The notes under the pieces were generated by a model. The model was not told where the DNA came from. It was given only the letters and a program-made list of their open reading frames with translations, and did no database searches. Shown piece after piece: positions 30,985 through 41,451 of a stretch of DNA of 46,409 nt (the first letter of the stretch is position 1; every line of letters begins with the position of its first letter). Made by a program: the position numbers and the translations under genes. The DNA comes from Deltaproteobacteria bacterium (GTDB taxonomy: Bacteria > Desulfobacterota > Desulfuromonadia > Desulfuromonadales > BM103). The stretch covers positions 1-46,409 of the forward strand of contig JAJRRB010000080.1 of the NCBI GenBank assembly GCA_024279915.1, read 5' to 3'.

Positions 30985-31761
30985 CTACTTTTTCCCCTTC
31001 ACTTCAGTACGGGTCGCTATCTTTCTCCAAAGCTCCTTAGCGTCACGATCCAGACGTTTACGGTCAAGATAGATCATCAAAAAACGCATGCGGTCCGTAC
31101 GACTCCAACCTTGGGAATGTCGATTCAGAGTATAAAGATCACGAAAACTTGCATAACGGCGAAGTATTTTCACCTTGGCCTTTTCCAGATCAATGATACG
31201 AACATCAATCGCGGTTTCATTGAAGCGAACAAAGATGTGTTTTGGATAAAAGCAATTGTGCTGAATCTTATGGTCGTGCATTCGGGACATAACCACGGCG
31301 ATGGCCTGCATCAAGCGTTGCCTGGTTTTTCTATCCGGCCAGCCTTTTGTCGACCAACGTTTGACTAAATTTTCCAGAGGCTCATAGCCATCAAGCGCTT
31401 CACTACAAAGAATAGCGCGCAGATCACTATCGATCTTCCTAACAGCAAAATACACCGGTTCAAGAGCAGGAATAGACGCCTTTTTAAAACGCAATATGTT
31501 TTGTATTTCTCGAATAAAGGTCGACATACCAAAGGGATGCAACACGGTACGAGTTATATGGTTTTCCTGACGTTTCAGAAAAACCCCGACCTTGCCACCT
31601 TCGGGTAACTCCAGATCGCAGCGGGAGACCCCACTCCAACCACCACGACGCTGATTGGGCTCTTCAAACCAATCAAGCTCCAAAGCCCAAAGCTTCTCGA
31701 AGCTGTCCAGATTGTTATGGCGTAAGATTTCTTGCCATTGTTTCGGGAAATGGTCCTGCAT
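30985..31761 (-). CDS. InaA-like lipopolysaccharide kinase family protein
   Basis: The start taken is ATG 31761 with AGGAGAG six bases upstream (258 residues); the frame is open to 31908, where the added residues look non-coding. The protein has the small kinase fold of the InaA/WaaP/Kdo kinase group: STFIREIQNILRFKKASIPALEPVYFAVR, then the catalytic loop HDHKIQHNCFYPKHIFV and the metal site IIDLEKAK. The catalytic loop is HN-type as in InaA, not the usual HRD. Members phosphorylate core sugars of lipopolysaccharide. Convergent with the methyltransferase gene. Confidence 0.8.
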   Translation of the reverse strand: MQDHFPKQWQEILRHNNLDSFEKLWALELDWFEEPNQRRGGWSGVSRCDLELPEGGKVGVFLKRQENHITRTVLHPFGMSTFIREIQNILRFKKASIPALEPVYFAVRKIDSDLRAILCSEALDGYEPLENLVKRWSTKGWPDRKTRQRLMQAIAVVMSRMHDHKIQHNCFYPKHIFVRFNETAIDVRIIDLEKAKVKILRRYASFRDLYTLNRHSQGWSRTDRMRFLMIYLDRKRLDRDAKELWRKIATRTEVKGKK

Positions 31762-31989
31762 TCGCTCTCTCCTAAACGATCCAAGATAGTGGCCTTCACA
31801 AATATCGCCGATTTTACACGGGCCTTTTTTTATCAGCAAACCTTCCCTTAAACAAGCCCCCAGAGCTGAACTTGAGGCTGATGAACAATCACCTGCGACC
31901 CAATACATTTTCTTGTTGGTGCGCCAAATCCCGTCGCAATTTCAAACTTTTTACACGTAAACAAGTACTCGGTTGAATCTCGTCACAGG

Positions 31990-33234
31990 TCAAACGTACT
32001 GAACGGGACGAAAAAAGTCCTGGTTACGATGAACTCTTTTTTGCGTTTCCTGCAATAAGCTGTAAACCCGAGTTGCTCTCAGATCGCAATTGAGCATCCG
32101 CTCCGCCAACTGACCCCGCGTTGACTGCCCCCGATAGAACCGGCGCAGCGTAGCCCTGGCCCGGGCCGGATCACTGATCAGCGGCAAGGATCGTTTTTTA
32201 CGCGCTTTGGCCAGTACGTTCCGCCCTTGCTCCGTAGCGCCCAACAGCCGCAGATAGAGTGGCCCACTTTCGAGGAAGTGGGCCATTTCAGAACCGGAAA
32301 GCTGTAACAGCACGTAACTTAAGATGCGTTGAATACGGGTCATCGTCCAATGGCGTGATTTAATCAAAGCGACCAGAGCAGTGTAACTCTCAGCCGTCAT
32401 TGCCGCTTCGACCAGACGTTGTTCCAGGCCGTCTGTCACTTGGTAGAGACCTTTGAGCCTCTCCGGTTCCTGAAGAAGAAAGGTCTGTAAAGCTGTAAAG
32501 AGTCTTTCACGATCAAGAGATCCGCCCGCAGCAAGGGCCTCTTCCAGGATTTTATGACAAGCGGTTGGCAAGAGAGGGTCAACCCTTTCGCTCTCGGCAA
32601 TCAGCTTGCGAATCCCGGTCGCGCTGGCAATATTATCAGCGACATCAGTGCTATGATAATCAGCACCAAGGCGCGGAATTGTGAAAGCCTGTATCTGACA
32701 GGAAGTCGTTTGCAGCGCCCGCAGGTATTCGATGCCAAGGATATTATTTGGCGAGGCTATCATCTCTGGAGATAGCTCAGGGCACAGTTTTGTCAAGACC
32801 TCCGCCCTCGCTGCTGGATAACTGACACCACACCGCAAACGCTCACGCGTTCCCTCCTCGATTGCAGCCGACTTATCAACTAAAAGGCGTGCAATGGTTT
32901 GCAATGGATCAATCACACCAGCCTCACTGCCAAAGCAGAGAGCATCAACAACTCCTAAAGCATTCAAGGTTTGTACCGCGCCCATGGCGAAATGAGGAGC
33001 GCTGTTACAGGCGAAGGGGAAAGGTAGCTCCAGCACCAGATCGACCCCGGCAGCGAGCGCCATTTCGGTCCGCACCCATTTATCGACCAGCGCTGGTTCA
33101 CCACGCTGCAGAAAATGCCCACTCATCACTGCTACGCTGGCATCGGCACCAGTGATGCGCAGACTTTCCTGGAGATGATGCAGGTGCCCGTTGTGAAAAG
33201 GATTATATTCCGTGATCAGGCCAACTATACGCAC
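31990..33234 (-). CDS. tmcAL: tRNA(Met) cytidine acetate ligase
   Basis: The 414-residue protein starts at GTG. It opens with MRIVGLITEYNPFHNGHLHHL, carrying the HxGH-type (HNGH) nucleotidyltransferase motif, then AVMSGHFLQRGEPALVDKW and LVLELPFPFACNSAPHFA, all marks of TmcAL (formerly YlbM). TmcAL activates acetate with ATP and acetylates C34 of elongator tRNA(Met). Length agrees with the family. Upstream on the same strand is guaC, 68 bp away. Confidence 0.93.
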   Translation of the reverse strand: MRIVGLITEYNPFHNGHLHHLQESLRITGADASVAVMSGHFLQRGEPALVDKWVRTEMALAAGVDLVLELPFPFACNSAPHFAMGAVQTLNALGVVDALCFGSEAGVIDPLQTIARLLVDKSAAIEEGTRERLRCGVSYPAARAEVLTKLCPELSPEMIASPNNILGIEYLRALQTTSCQIQAFTIPRLGADYHSTDVADNIASATGIRKLIAESERVDPLLPTACHKILEEALAAGGSLDRERLFTALQTFLLQEPERLKGLYQVTDGLEQRLVEAAMTAESYTALVALIKSRHWTMTRIQRILSYVLLQLSGSEMAHFLESGPLYLRLLGATEQGRNVLAKARKKRSLPLISDPARARATLRRFYRGQSTRGQLAERMLNCDLRATRVYSLLQETQKRVHRNQDFFRPVQYV

Positions 33235-33302
33235 ATCAGATACCCGACTTGCAATTTCACAACTCCTTACAGACCCACAGCTTTACAGCGACCTTGTTCC
33301 AT

Positions 33303-34343
33303 TCATCCAAACGTCTGGTTCTCTTGCTCCATCACCCTGATAAAAGTAGTTCGTTTACTTAACTCCCGCAAGGCCGAAGCACCAACGTAGGTGCAGGTCG
33401 AGCGAAGCCCGCCCAAGATGTCTTTGACTGTCTCGTCAAGAGGACCACGGTAAGGAACCTCAACGGTCTTGCCCTCTGAAGCGCGGTAATTAGCAACCAT
33501 GCCGGCATGCTTTTTCATAGCAGTTTCTGAGCTCATACCGTAGTAAAGCTTGAATTGTTGACCGCCACGTTCTACCAGCTGGCCACCACTCTCGTCATGA
33601 CCGGCAAGCATACCGCCAAGCATAACAAAGTCTGCTCCGCCGCCGAAAGCCTTGGCCACGTCCCCGGCACAGATACAACCACCATCAGCGATAATCCGAC
33701 CGCCGAGGCCATGAGCGGCATCGGCACACTCGATCACAGCCGAGAGTTGCGGGTAGCCAACTCCGGTCTTGACACGAGTGGTACAGACTGAACCAGGGCC
33801 GATGCCGACCTTGACCATATCGGCTCCAGAGAGAAGCAACTCCTCCACCATCTCGCCGGTGACGACGTTACCGGAGATGATGGTTTTATCGGGGAAGGCC
33901 TGACGGACCTTGACGACATATTCAACAAAAGATTCGGCATAACCGTTGGCGACATCGATACAGATGAACTGTAATTTCGGGTGTTGGTCAAGAATCTGTG
34001 ACAGTTTGTTACAATCCTCATCCGCTACCCCGGTGCTGACCATAATCCGCTCAAAAATATCATCATCTTGCTGACGATCGATGAATGCCTGCCAGTCGGT
34101 GAGCCTGTAGTGCTTGTGAATGGCACAGAGCATGCGGTGCTCAGCCAATACCTCGGCGACTTCAAAGGTGCCGATGGTATCCATATTGGCGGCAATGATC
34201 GGTACACCGCTCCATTTTTTCTTACTGTGGAGAAAAGTAAACGTCCGCTCCAGTTCAACCAGGGAGCGGCTTTTCAGAGTCGAACGCTTAGGCCTGATCA
34301 GCACGTCCTTAAAGCCCAGTTTCAAGTCGGTTTCGACACGCAT
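33303..34343 (-). CDS. guaC: GMP reductase
   Basis: The 346-residue protein begins [18 protein letters not shown] and has the IMPDH/GMPR barrel without CBS domains. The catalytic Cys is in [11 protein letters not shown], followed by [11 protein letters not shown], and [28 protein letters not shown] binds the phosphate. Length and the lack of CBS domains match GuaC of E. coli, which converts GMP to IMP with NADPH. AAGGAT seven bases before the ATG is a good ribosome site. Minus strand with tmcAL. Confidence 0.93.
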   Translation of the reverse strand: MRVETDLKLGFKDVLIRPKRSTLKSRSLVELERTFTFLHSKKKWSGVPIIAANMDTIGTFEVAEVLAEHRMLCAIHKHYRLTDWQAFIDRQQDDDIFERIMVSTGVADEDCNKLSQILDQHPKLQFICIDVANGYAESFVEYVVKVRQAFPDKTIISGNVVTGEMVEELLLSGADMVKVGIGPGSVCTTRVKTGVGYPQLSAVIECADAAHGLGGRIIADGGCICAGDVAKAFGGGADFVMLGGMLAGHDESGGQLVERGGQQFKLYYGMSSETAMKKHAGMVANYRASEGKTVEVPYRGPLDETVKDILGGLRSTCTYVGASALRELSKRTTFIRVMEQENQTFG

Positions 34344-34431
34344 GACAAATCCTTTCGATGCCTCTGGTGGTTGTTTGTTCCGATTGTGACATTATACGTC
34401 TATTCCGCAGCCACTGCCACAACCGCTAAGT

Positions 34432-35124
34432 TTATAGTCGAACAGCTATCTGTTGCTCCACTCGGTTTTCTTCGTGAGATACGACCGTCCGATATGCTAA
34501 GACCTCGACCCCGGAACTGACCGCTTCCCTGAGTAAACGACCATATTCTACATCAATATTATCAGCAGATGTAAAAGCTTCAGCCTCACCCCGCTGCACC
34601 AGAAAAAAAATAACCGCTCTCCAGCCCGCTTGCTTGGCTTCCATCAGATCACACAGATGTTTTTGTCCGCGAGTCGTAACGGCATCGGGAAAACAGGCGA
34701 CACCAGGCTTGCAACAAAGAGTGACATTCTTCACTTCGAGGAGCACCTTCTCACTGGGCCCTTGAAGCATGAAATCGATACGACTCTTGGCAAAAGGAAA
34801 TTCAGGGCGCACCGTGTAATCCTGAAACTCAGGGATGACGTTGCTGCGCAAGGCCTCTTCGACCACCCGATTGGCACGATGAGTATTGATATCAACCCAA
34901 AAGTTATTGACCTGAACCAGTTCCCAGGACCAGGCAAGCTTGCGTTTCGGGTTATCACTTTTAGAGAGGAGCACAACCTGGCCTGGCTCCGCGCATTGCT
35001 GCATACTGCCGGTATTCGCCGTATGAGCAGTCACCAGAGTGCCATCGTTTAATTCAACATCAGCCAGAAAGCGCTTGTAGCGGCGTACCAGTCGTCCTTC
35101 GATCAATGGTTGGGGTAATTTCAT
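34432..35124 (-). CDS. sfsA: SfsA family protein (DNA/RNA nuclease-like)
   Basis: The 230-residue protein shows the family core: LIEGRLVRRYKRFLADVEL at the N-terminus with the OB-like domain, then VTAHTANTGSMQQC, and a nuclease-type region SRIDFMLQGPSEKVLLEVKNVTL, in which D and ExK form a PD-(D/E)xK-like site. SfsA was named for maltose-related phenotypes in E. coli, and its true role is unsettled. AAGGAG precedes the ATG by 5 bases. Divergent from rnj, with 142 bp between. Confidence 0.92.
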   Translation of the reverse strand: MKLPQPLIEGRLVRRYKRFLADVELNDGTLVTAHTANTGSMQQCAEPGQVVLLSKSDNPKRKLAWSWELVQVNNFWVDINTHRANRVVEEALRSNVIPEFQDYTVRPEFPFAKSRIDFMLQGPSEKVLLEVKNVTLCCKPGVACFPDAVTTRGQKHLCDLMEAKQAGWRAVIFFLVQRGEAEAFTSADNIDVEYGRLLREAVSSGVEVLAYRTVVSHEENRVEQQIAVRL

Positions 35125-35266
35125 TGCAACTCCTTGGATTTAATTGACATTGTAACCACCAGAACGATGAGCAGCAAAGAGGAAGGCATTTGACTCTGAA
35201 TCACCACTCCCCTAGACTGACGACGTTTTCATCCCCAACCACCTGATTAATCAGAAAAAATTACCC

Positions 35267-36970
35267 ATGACGAACGATTTACAAAATTCTGAAGCGCCAC
35301 GTCCATTGCTCTCCGATGCAGTACGGATCCTGCCATTGGGTGGCCTCGGTGAAATCGGCCTCAACATGATGGTTGTCGAAGCCAAAGAGGGTCTGCTGAT
35401 TATCGACTGTGGTTTGATGTTCCCGGAAGCCTACATGCTCGGCATCGATCTGGTTATTCCCGACATCTCAGCTATTGCCGCACGTCAAAAAGAGATCGTC
35501 GGTATGGTTCTGACCCACGGCCACGAAGATCATATCGGCGCCATTCCCTTCCTGATTGAAACTCTCGGTTGCCCGCCAATCTACGCTTCACCACTGACGT
35601 TGGGTCTCCTTGCCAACAAACTGGAAGAACATCAACTGCAGAGCAAAGTTAAATGCCATAACGTCAAAGTTCGTGAGCCAGTCAACATCGGCCCTTTCGA
35701 CGTGGAATTTTTCCGTGCCGCCCACTCGATTGTCGATGGCTGTGGCCTGGCTATCCGTACGCCAGCCGGGCTGATCGTACACACAGGAGACTTTAAACTC
35801 GACCCGACACCAGTAGACAATCAGCCTACCGACCTGGGCCGTCTGGCCTCCTATGGTGAAGAAGGTGTTCTGCTCCTGCTCTCTGACTCCACCAACGTCG
35901 AAAACACCGGCCAGACGCTTTCCGAGCGTACTGTCGGTGAAGCCTTTAATGATCTTCTGCCCCGCTGCACGGGCAAGATTCTGGTCGCGACCTTCTCCTC
36001 CAATATCCACCGCATCCAACAGGTCATCAATGCCGCCATTCTTGCGGAGCGTAAAGTTCTGGTTTCTGGGCGCAGCATGGTCAGCAACATCGCCATCGCC
36101 CGGCAACTTGGTTATCTGCATATTCCCGACGACATTCTCATTGACCTGCGTCAGATGCGTGATCTACCACCTCGACGGATTCTGATTTTGACCACCGGCA
36201 GTCAGGGTGAACCTCTCAGTTCGCTCTCGCGCATTGCCATGGACGATCATAAACAGATCAGCATCACCCCGGGTGACACGGTGATTCTCTCGTCAAAGTT
36301 CATCCCCGGCAACGAGCGGGCGATCACTCACGTGATCAACCATCTCTATCGGCGAGGGGCGGAAGTCCATTATGAAACAACCAGTGAGATCCATGTTTCC
36401 GGTCACGCCAGTCAGAATGAGCTAAAAACCGTACTCAACCTGGTCAAACCAGAATATTTCGTGCCAGTGCACGGTGAATACCGTCATCTGGTGAAACATG
36501 CACAACTGGCACGCAGCATGGGGTGGGACGAAGAGCGGGCGATTGTGCTCAGCAACGGCACGCCTCTGGTGCTTTCCAGCAACGGCCATCACATTGAAGC
36601 AAAAGTTGCAACGGGTCGGGTCTTTATTGACGGCAAGGGGGTCGGTGACGTCGGTGAGATGGAGTTGCGTGATCGGCGGCACCTTGCCAATCATGGCCTG
36701 GTCATTGTTTTCCTGGCGCTACATCAGGAGACGGGTGAGATTATCTCTGGACCGGAGATTATTACGCGCGGTTTTGTCCCTGAAGATGAAAGTGAAGAGC
36801 TGTTGAACCAAGCCAGAGAGTTAGTTTGCCAGATGTTGACAGAGCACAGCCAGGAGGCGATGGCCGACTGGGAAGAGCTGCGCGTCGAGGTCCGGAAAAC
36901 TCTACGCCGCTTGTTCAACAAAACGATGGCTCGTCGGCCGCTGATTCTGCCGGTTATCATGGAGCTATAA
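35267..36970 (+). CDS. rnj: Ribonuclease J
   Basis: The 567-residue protein is a metallo-beta-lactamase/beta-CASP RNase. LTHGHEDHIGAIPFL is the HxHxDH zinc motif, AAHSIVDGCGLAI and VHTGDFKLD follow, LLLLSDSTNVENTG opens the beta-CASP part, and VSGHASQNELKTVLNLVKPEYFVPVHGEYRH carries the C motif and final His. RNase J has endo- and 5'-exonuclease activity in mRNA decay and rRNA maturation. Length matches the family. Probably in an operon with uppP, 80 bp downstream. Confidence 0.95.
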   Translation: MTNDLQNSEAPRPLLSDAVRILPLGGLGEIGLNMMVVEAKEGLLIIDCGLMFPEAYMLGIDLVIPDISAIAARQKEIVGMVLTHGHEDHIGAIPFLIETLGCPPIYASPLTLGLLANKLEEHQLQSKVKCHNVKVREPVNIGPFDVEFFRAAHSIVDGCGLAIRTPAGLIVHTGDFKLDPTPVDNQPTDLGRLASYGEEGVLLLLSDSTNVENTGQTLSERTVGEAFNDLLPRCTGKILVATFSSNIHRIQQVINAAILAERKVLVSGRSMVSNIAIARQLGYLHIPDDILIDLRQMRDLPPRRILILTTGSQGEPLSSLSRIAMDDHKQISITPGDTVILSSKFIPGNERAITHVINHLYRRGAEVHYETTSEIHVSGHASQNELKTVLNLVKPEYFVPVHGEYRHLVKHAQLARSMGWDEERAIVLSNGTPLVLSSNGHHIEAKVATGRVFIDGKGVGDVGEMELRDRRHLANHGLVIVFLALHQETGEIISGPEIITRGFVPEDESEELLNQARELVCQMLTEHSQEAMADWEELRVEVRKTLRRLFNKTMARRPLILPVIMEL

Positions 36971-37050
36971 GAAATTGGAACCCAAACAATTAACAAAACC
37001 AACGTTATTCTTGATTTTTCTTACAACTTAAAACTTACAGCTAGGTTTTT

Positions 37051-37842
37051 ATGTCTTTTCTTGACGCAATTTTACTCGGTATCCTCCAGGGTGCCACCGA
37101 ATTCCTGCCGGTCTCATCGAGCGGCCACCTGGTTCTGGCCCAGCATCTGTTAGGTGATTTTGAACAATCGGGCGTACTCTTTGATGTGCTGTTGCATGTC
37201 GGCTCCATGGTCGCAGTTTTCCTCTACTTCTGGCGTGACCTCACCGGCTTGATCTCTTCACTCTGGCGACGCGACGAAGCGGCAGTACAACAGCGCTTTA
37301 TGGTCTGGCTGCTGATCGCCGGATCGGTACCGACGGCCATAATCGGCCTGCTCTTTAAAGATTTCTTTATCGGCCTTTTCGAACGTCCGGCCATTGTCTG
37401 CGTCATGTTGCTGGTAACCGGCAGTCTGCTCTGGTTCGCAGAACGTCTGCGCAAGCAGGAGCAATCCCGCAAAGAGATGTCATTCATGGATGCCATCGTA
37501 GTCGGTACGGTTCAGGGCTGCGCCATCATCCCCGGCATCTCCAGGGCCGGTTCAACCATCGCCACCCTACTGCTGCGCGGTGTCGATGGCGAAACCGCAG
37601 CTCGCTTCTCGTTTCTGTTGGCGCTGCCAGCGGTCTTTGGAGCAGCACTACTCTCTCTTAAGGATCTTGATGCCGTAGCCACCGATGCCGTCCTTCCCTA
37701 CATCGCCGGAACAATTGCAGCATTGATAACCGGCCTGTTCTGTATCCACCTGCTGATGGGCATCATCAAACGACGACGGCTGCACTGGTTTGCTTTCTAC
37801 TGCTGGTTTGTCGGCGGACTGGGTCTGGTCTATTTCCTGTAA
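37051..37842 (+). CDS. uppP: Undecaprenyl-diphosphatase UppP (BacA)
   Basis: The 263-residue polytopic membrane protein has both family signatures: GILQGATEFLPVSSSGHL near the N-terminus, with the catalytic Glu and Ser, and GCAIIPGISRAGSTI in the second half with the catalytic Arg. It removes a phosphate from undecaprenyl diphosphate to recycle the lipid carrier for peptidoglycan and O-antigen. At least seven hydrophobic helices are visible. AGG precedes the ATG by 6 bases. Confidence 0.96.
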   Translation: MSFLDAILLGILQGATEFLPVSSSGHLVLAQHLLGDFEQSGVLFDVLLHVGSMVAVFLYFWRDLTGLISSLWRRDEAAVQQRFMVWLLIAGSVPTAIIGLLFKDFFIGLFERPAIVCVMLLVTGSLLWFAERLRKQEQSRKEMSFMDAIVVGTVQGCAIIPGISRAGSTIATLLLRGVDGETAARFSFLLALPAVFGAALLSLKDLDAVATDAVLPYIAGTIAALITGLFCIHLLMGIIKRRRLHWFAFYCWFVGGLGLVYFL

Positions 37843-37917
37843 ACAACTCGATAACCAACCTTTGACCTTTTCCCTATAATTGCGCTAACATGGCGCTAAT
37901 TATTCACCGGGATGCTT

Positions 37918-40203
37918 ATGAGCGAAAAACCACGTAAAACCTTTCTGCGCGAACATATCAAAAAAGAGATTGCCGGCCTGGTCTGGATGGCAGCGGGTCT
38001 CGTCCTGCTTTTGAGCCTGATCTCCTTCAACAACAGTGATCCTTCTTTCAACAACAATCTTGACCCGGCGACGATCCACAATTTCTGCGGTAAGGTTGGC
38101 GCCTATGTTTCTGACCTTTTTTACCAGATTATCGGCCTGCCAGCCCTGATGATTCCCATTGCTTGCCTGCTCTTTGCCTGGCGACTCCTGAAGTTTCGCG
38201 ACCTTCACCCTCGCATTTACAAGATCGTTTCTTTTGTGGTGATGCTGATTTCTATTGCTGGTTTAATCTCCCTCAAATTTGAAAAGGTCGCACTCTTTGG
38301 CCAAACTCTGAGCCAGGCCGGTGGTTTTATCGGTTTTTCCCTGGCGAGCATACTGAAAAATTGGTTCAACCTGACCGGAGCAGCGATTTTCCTGCTCGTT
38401 TTTCTTTCTGTCTCCTCCATGTTGGTCGCCCGATTTTCCATGGTCCTTTTTCTGGAAGGACTGTTGGCAAGGCTGGGCGATTCCCTGGAAAGGCGTCGAG
38501 AAGCCAGTCAAGCCCGTCGTGCTCTGAAAAATGCCGACAAACCTAAAAAGGACAAGGCGCCGGTTATCCGTGCACCGGAGCCACCGCCAGCACCGGTTGT
38601 TGCAGGGAAGGGCAAAAAGGGCAAAAAGAAAGCCCAGCTCAACCAGGAGGCTTTCGATTTTCTGGAGCCATCGGGGACTTATCACCAGCCCTCTCTGAGC
38701 CTGCTCGACCATGACGGTGAAGCCGCCAAACCGGTCGACAAAGATGCCTTGATGATGAACGCCCGGTTGCTGGAAAAGAAACTGCTCGACTTCAACGTCG
38801 AAGGAGATGTCTCCGAGGTCAAACCGGGCCCGGTGGTCACCATGTACGAGTTTGCCCCGGCACCTGGCGTTAAAGTCAACAAGATCGCCGGGCTATCCGA
38901 CGATCTGAGTATGGCACTCAAGGCGCTCTCAATTCGGATTGTCGCACCGATTCCAGGCCGTGGAGTGGTCGGCATTGAAATTCCTAATCGTGACCGTGAG
39001 ATGGTCTACCTCAAGGAGATTTTTGCCACAGAGCAATTCCAGAAGACTGGTGGCAAACTCCCTCTGGCCCTGGGTAAAGATATTTTCGGTCATACGGTTG
39101 TTGCCGACTTGGCTAAAATGCCGCACCTGCTGGTGGCTGGCTCGACCGGAACCGGTAAATCTGTTTCGATTAACGCCATGATCCTGTCACTCCTCTATCG
39201 TGCCGACCCACGCGATGTTCGTGTCATCATGGTCGATCCAAAGATGCTGGAACTCTCGATGTATGAGGGGATTCCACACCTGCTGCTACCGGTCGTGACC
39301 AACCCGAAGAAGGCAGCCTTAGCCCTCAACTGGGCAGTCCGCGAGATGGAGCGACGCTACAAGCTGATGTCCGACAAGGGCGTGCGCAATATCGACGGTT
39401 ATAATCGCAAACTGGCTAAAGAGGAAAAAGAGAAGACTTCCAAGCGTAAGCAGGAACTTGACAATGATGCCGTTGTCGATCTGATGGAAGAGGAGTTGCC
39501 GGAAATCGAACTTGCGGAAGGGGAAGAACTCGATCATGGCCATATCCCCTACATCGTTGTCATTGTCGATGAACTGGCCGACCTGATGATGGTGGCTGGC
39601 CGGGAGATCGAAGAATCAATCGCTCGCTTGGCGCAGATGGCCCGCGCTGCCGGAATTCATCTGATTCTGGCCACGCAGCGACCAAGTGTCGATGTCATCA
39701 CCGGCCTGATTAAAGCCAACTTCCCGACCCGCATCTCATTCAAGGTCTTTTCACGTACAGATTCCCGCACCATTCTCGACCAGATGGGGGCCGAGACGCT
39801 GCTCGGCAACGGTGACATGCTCTTCCTGCCACCCGGCACAGGTGCCGTACAACGTGTCCACGGTGCATTCGTCTCGGAGATTGAGGTGCAGCGTGTGGTC
39901 GAGTTCCTCAAGAAGCAGGGCTCACCTGAATATGACAAGACCATCCTCGACAAGCCCCCGGCAACCAATGGCGGTGGCAGTGATGGCGATGATGAATATG
40001 ACGAAAAGTGGGATGAAGCGTTGGCCATCATAGCCAACACCAAGCAGGCTTCAATCTCCATGCTGCAACGTCGCTTGCGGCTCGGTTACAATCGTGCTGC
40101 GCGTATGATTGAGAAGATGGAAGCTGAAGGGATTGTTGGCCCTTCTGATGGGACCAGTCGTCCCCGTGAAGTCTTTATCAATAAGATTGGTGGGGACGAA
40201 TAG
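37918..40203 (+). CDS. ftsK: DNA translocase FtsK
   Basis: The start is ATG 37918 (GGG seven bases upstream); an ATG two codons earlier (37912) is also open. Four membrane helices occupy about residues 18-180, then a Lys/Ala-rich linker, then the motor: [16 protein letters not shown] is Walker A at about residue 410, [13 protein letters not shown] Walker B, and the C-terminal [23 protein letters not shown] is the winged-helix gamma domain that reads the FtsK-orienting sequences. FtsK pumps chromosome ends across the division septum and triggers dimer resolution. About 760 residues, usual for the short-linker group. Confidence 0.95.
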   Translation: MSEKPRKTFLREHIKKEIAGLVWMAAGLVLLLSLISFNNSDPSFNNNLDPATIHNFCGKVGAYVSDLFYQIIGLPALMIPIACLLFAWRLLKFRDLHPRIYKIVSFVVMLISIAGLISLKFEKVALFGQTLSQAGGFIGFSLASILKNWFNLTGAAIFLLVFLSVSSMLVARFSMVLFLEGLLARLGDSLERRREASQARRALKNADKPKKDKAPVIRAPEPPPAPVVAGKGKKGKKKAQLNQEAFDFLEPSGTYHQPSLSLLDHDGEAAKPVDKDALMMNARLLEKKLLDFNVEGDVSEVKPGPVVTMYEFAPAPGVKVNKIAGLSDDLSMALKALSIRIVAPIPGRGVVGIEIPNRDREMVYLKEIFATEQFQKTGGKLPLALGKDIFGHTVVADLAKMPHLLVAGSTGTGKSVSINAMILSLLYRADPRDVRVIMVDPKMLELSMYEGIPHLLLPVVTNPKKAALALNWAVREMERRYKLMSDKGVRNIDGYNRKLAKEEKEKTSKRKQELDNDAVVDLMEEELPEIELAEGEELDHGHIPYIVVIVDELADLMMVAGREIEESIARLAQMARAAGIHLILATQRPSVDVITGLIKANFPTRISFKVFSRTDSRTILDQMGAETLLGNGDMLFLPPGTGAVQRVHGAFVSEIEVQRVVEFLKKQGSPEYDKTILDKPPATNGGGSDGDDEYDEKWDEALAIIANTKQASISMLQRRLRLGYNRAARMIEKMEAEGIVGPSDGTSRPREVFINKIGGDE

Positions 40204-40692
40204 AAACTGGCTCCGCAGGTGCCTGTCCCTAGGAGACTGTCGAACTTAACAAAACCTACTGCGAAATCGGCTGATCGGTCCATATCTACGGCAATTTTCG
40301 ACAAATAGACATACTATTAGCTCTCAAATTCCCGTAAATCTGTCCTCGACCATCCAATCTCTCGCTACGGCCTGTCAAGTCCGATAGCCTCCCGGTTTTT
40401 TTACATTTCAACTCACAGCAAAATCATCCACCACCGCACCCCACTGATACTGGCTCCCACCATAAGGTCTTTCGCGCTTACTAGTAAGCATACTTGCCTC
40501 CTGATGCCTGCTCTGACGACATGAAACAGACTTAGCAACACCGGGCATATGATGAATTTTGATGCATTTCCCACGCCATACCACACCGATCCTTCCACTT
40601 CCCGTCCACTATGCTTTCTTCCCAAAAGCAGGAAATACTGGTAATCTGTAAACGACCTGAATCATTCAAACTTACATGGATTGTGACAACTC
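40204..40692. other. Spacer between ftsK and larB, no supported gene
   Basis: About 490 bp without a convincing gene. GTCGAA near 40236 and TTCGAC near 40301 form an inverted pair around a 60-bp segment, resembling an IS end or repeat remnant. An antisense frame of 70 codons (40413-40625) has no ribosome site and I could not link it to a family. Confidence 0.4.
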
Positions 40693-41451
40693 ATGCAAAA
40701 AGATCGGCTAAAGAGTCTGCTCCAGGAGATACAGAGCGGCGAGATAGACATTGACAACGCCCTGCAAAAATTGCACGACCTGCCCTTCGAAGATATCGGA
40801 GAGGCAATGATTGACCACCATCGTGCCCTGCGTCAGGGCGTTCCTGAGGTGATCCTTGGCGAAGCCAAAACCGCCGAACAGATTGCGAACATCGTCCAGC
40901 ATATGACAGAGCATGGCGACAATGTCCTGGTCACCCGGATTTCCAGCGAAAAAGCCGAAATCCTGTTAAATAACCACTCACAAGGTGAATACAACTCCCT
41001 CGCCCAAACCTTCTCCTTGCAGCAAAAGCCCTTTGAAGACCTCGGCCGGGGAAAAGTTCTCATTATCTGTGCCGGCACCTCGGATTTGCCAGTCGCTAAA
41101 GAGGCAGCCGTAACCGCCCGCATGTTCAACAATCAGGTGGAAGAACTCGTCGATGTCGGCGTTGCCGGAATTCACCGCTTGCTGGCACACATGGACGCTT
41201 TGCGTGAAGCATCCGTTATCATCGTCATCGCCGGTATGGAGGGTGCCCTGCCTTCTGTGGTCGGTGGTCTGGTTGATGTTCCTGTCATTGCAGTTCCGAC
41301 CTCGGTCGGCTACGGTGCCGCCTTCGGCGGAGTTTCCGCCCTGCTCGGCATGCTCAACTCCTGTGCCGGTGGCATCACGGTGGTCAACATCGACAACGGC
41401 TTCGGCGCGGCCTTCGCCGCCACTCGCATTAACCGACGAAGAGAATCATGA
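40693..41451 (+). CDS. larB: Nickel-pincer cofactor biosynthesis protein LarB
   Basis: The 252-residue protein has a short N-terminal helical part (SGEIDIDNALQKLHDLPFEDIG) and a C-terminal AIR-carboxylase (PurE)-like domain with VLIICAGTSDLPVAKEAA, IVIAGMEGALPSVVGGLVDVPVIAVPTSVGYGAAFGG and NSCAGGITVVNIDNGFGAA. LarB carboxylates nicotinic acid adenine dinucleotide and hydrolyses the anhydride at the start of synthesis of the nickel pincer cofactor used by lactate racemase and related LarA enzymes. Its stop overlaps larC by 4 bases. No larE or larA gene is in the window. Confidence 0.94.
   Translation: MQKDRLKSLLQEIQSGEIDIDNALQKLHDLPFEDIGEAMIDHHRALRQGVPEVILGEAKTAEQIANIVQHMTEHGDNVLVTRISSEKAEILLNNHSQGEYNSLAQTFSLQQKPFEDLGRGKVLIICAGTSDLPVAKEAAVTARMFNNQVEELVDVGVAGIHRLLAHMDALREASVIIVIAGMEGALPSVVGGLVDVPVIAVPTSVGYGAAFGGVSALLGMLNSCAGGITVVNIDNGFGAAFAATRINRRRES

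Noticed and set aside
40413-40625. 70-codon minus-strand frame between ftsK and larB
   Set aside because: No ribosome site or recognisable family.
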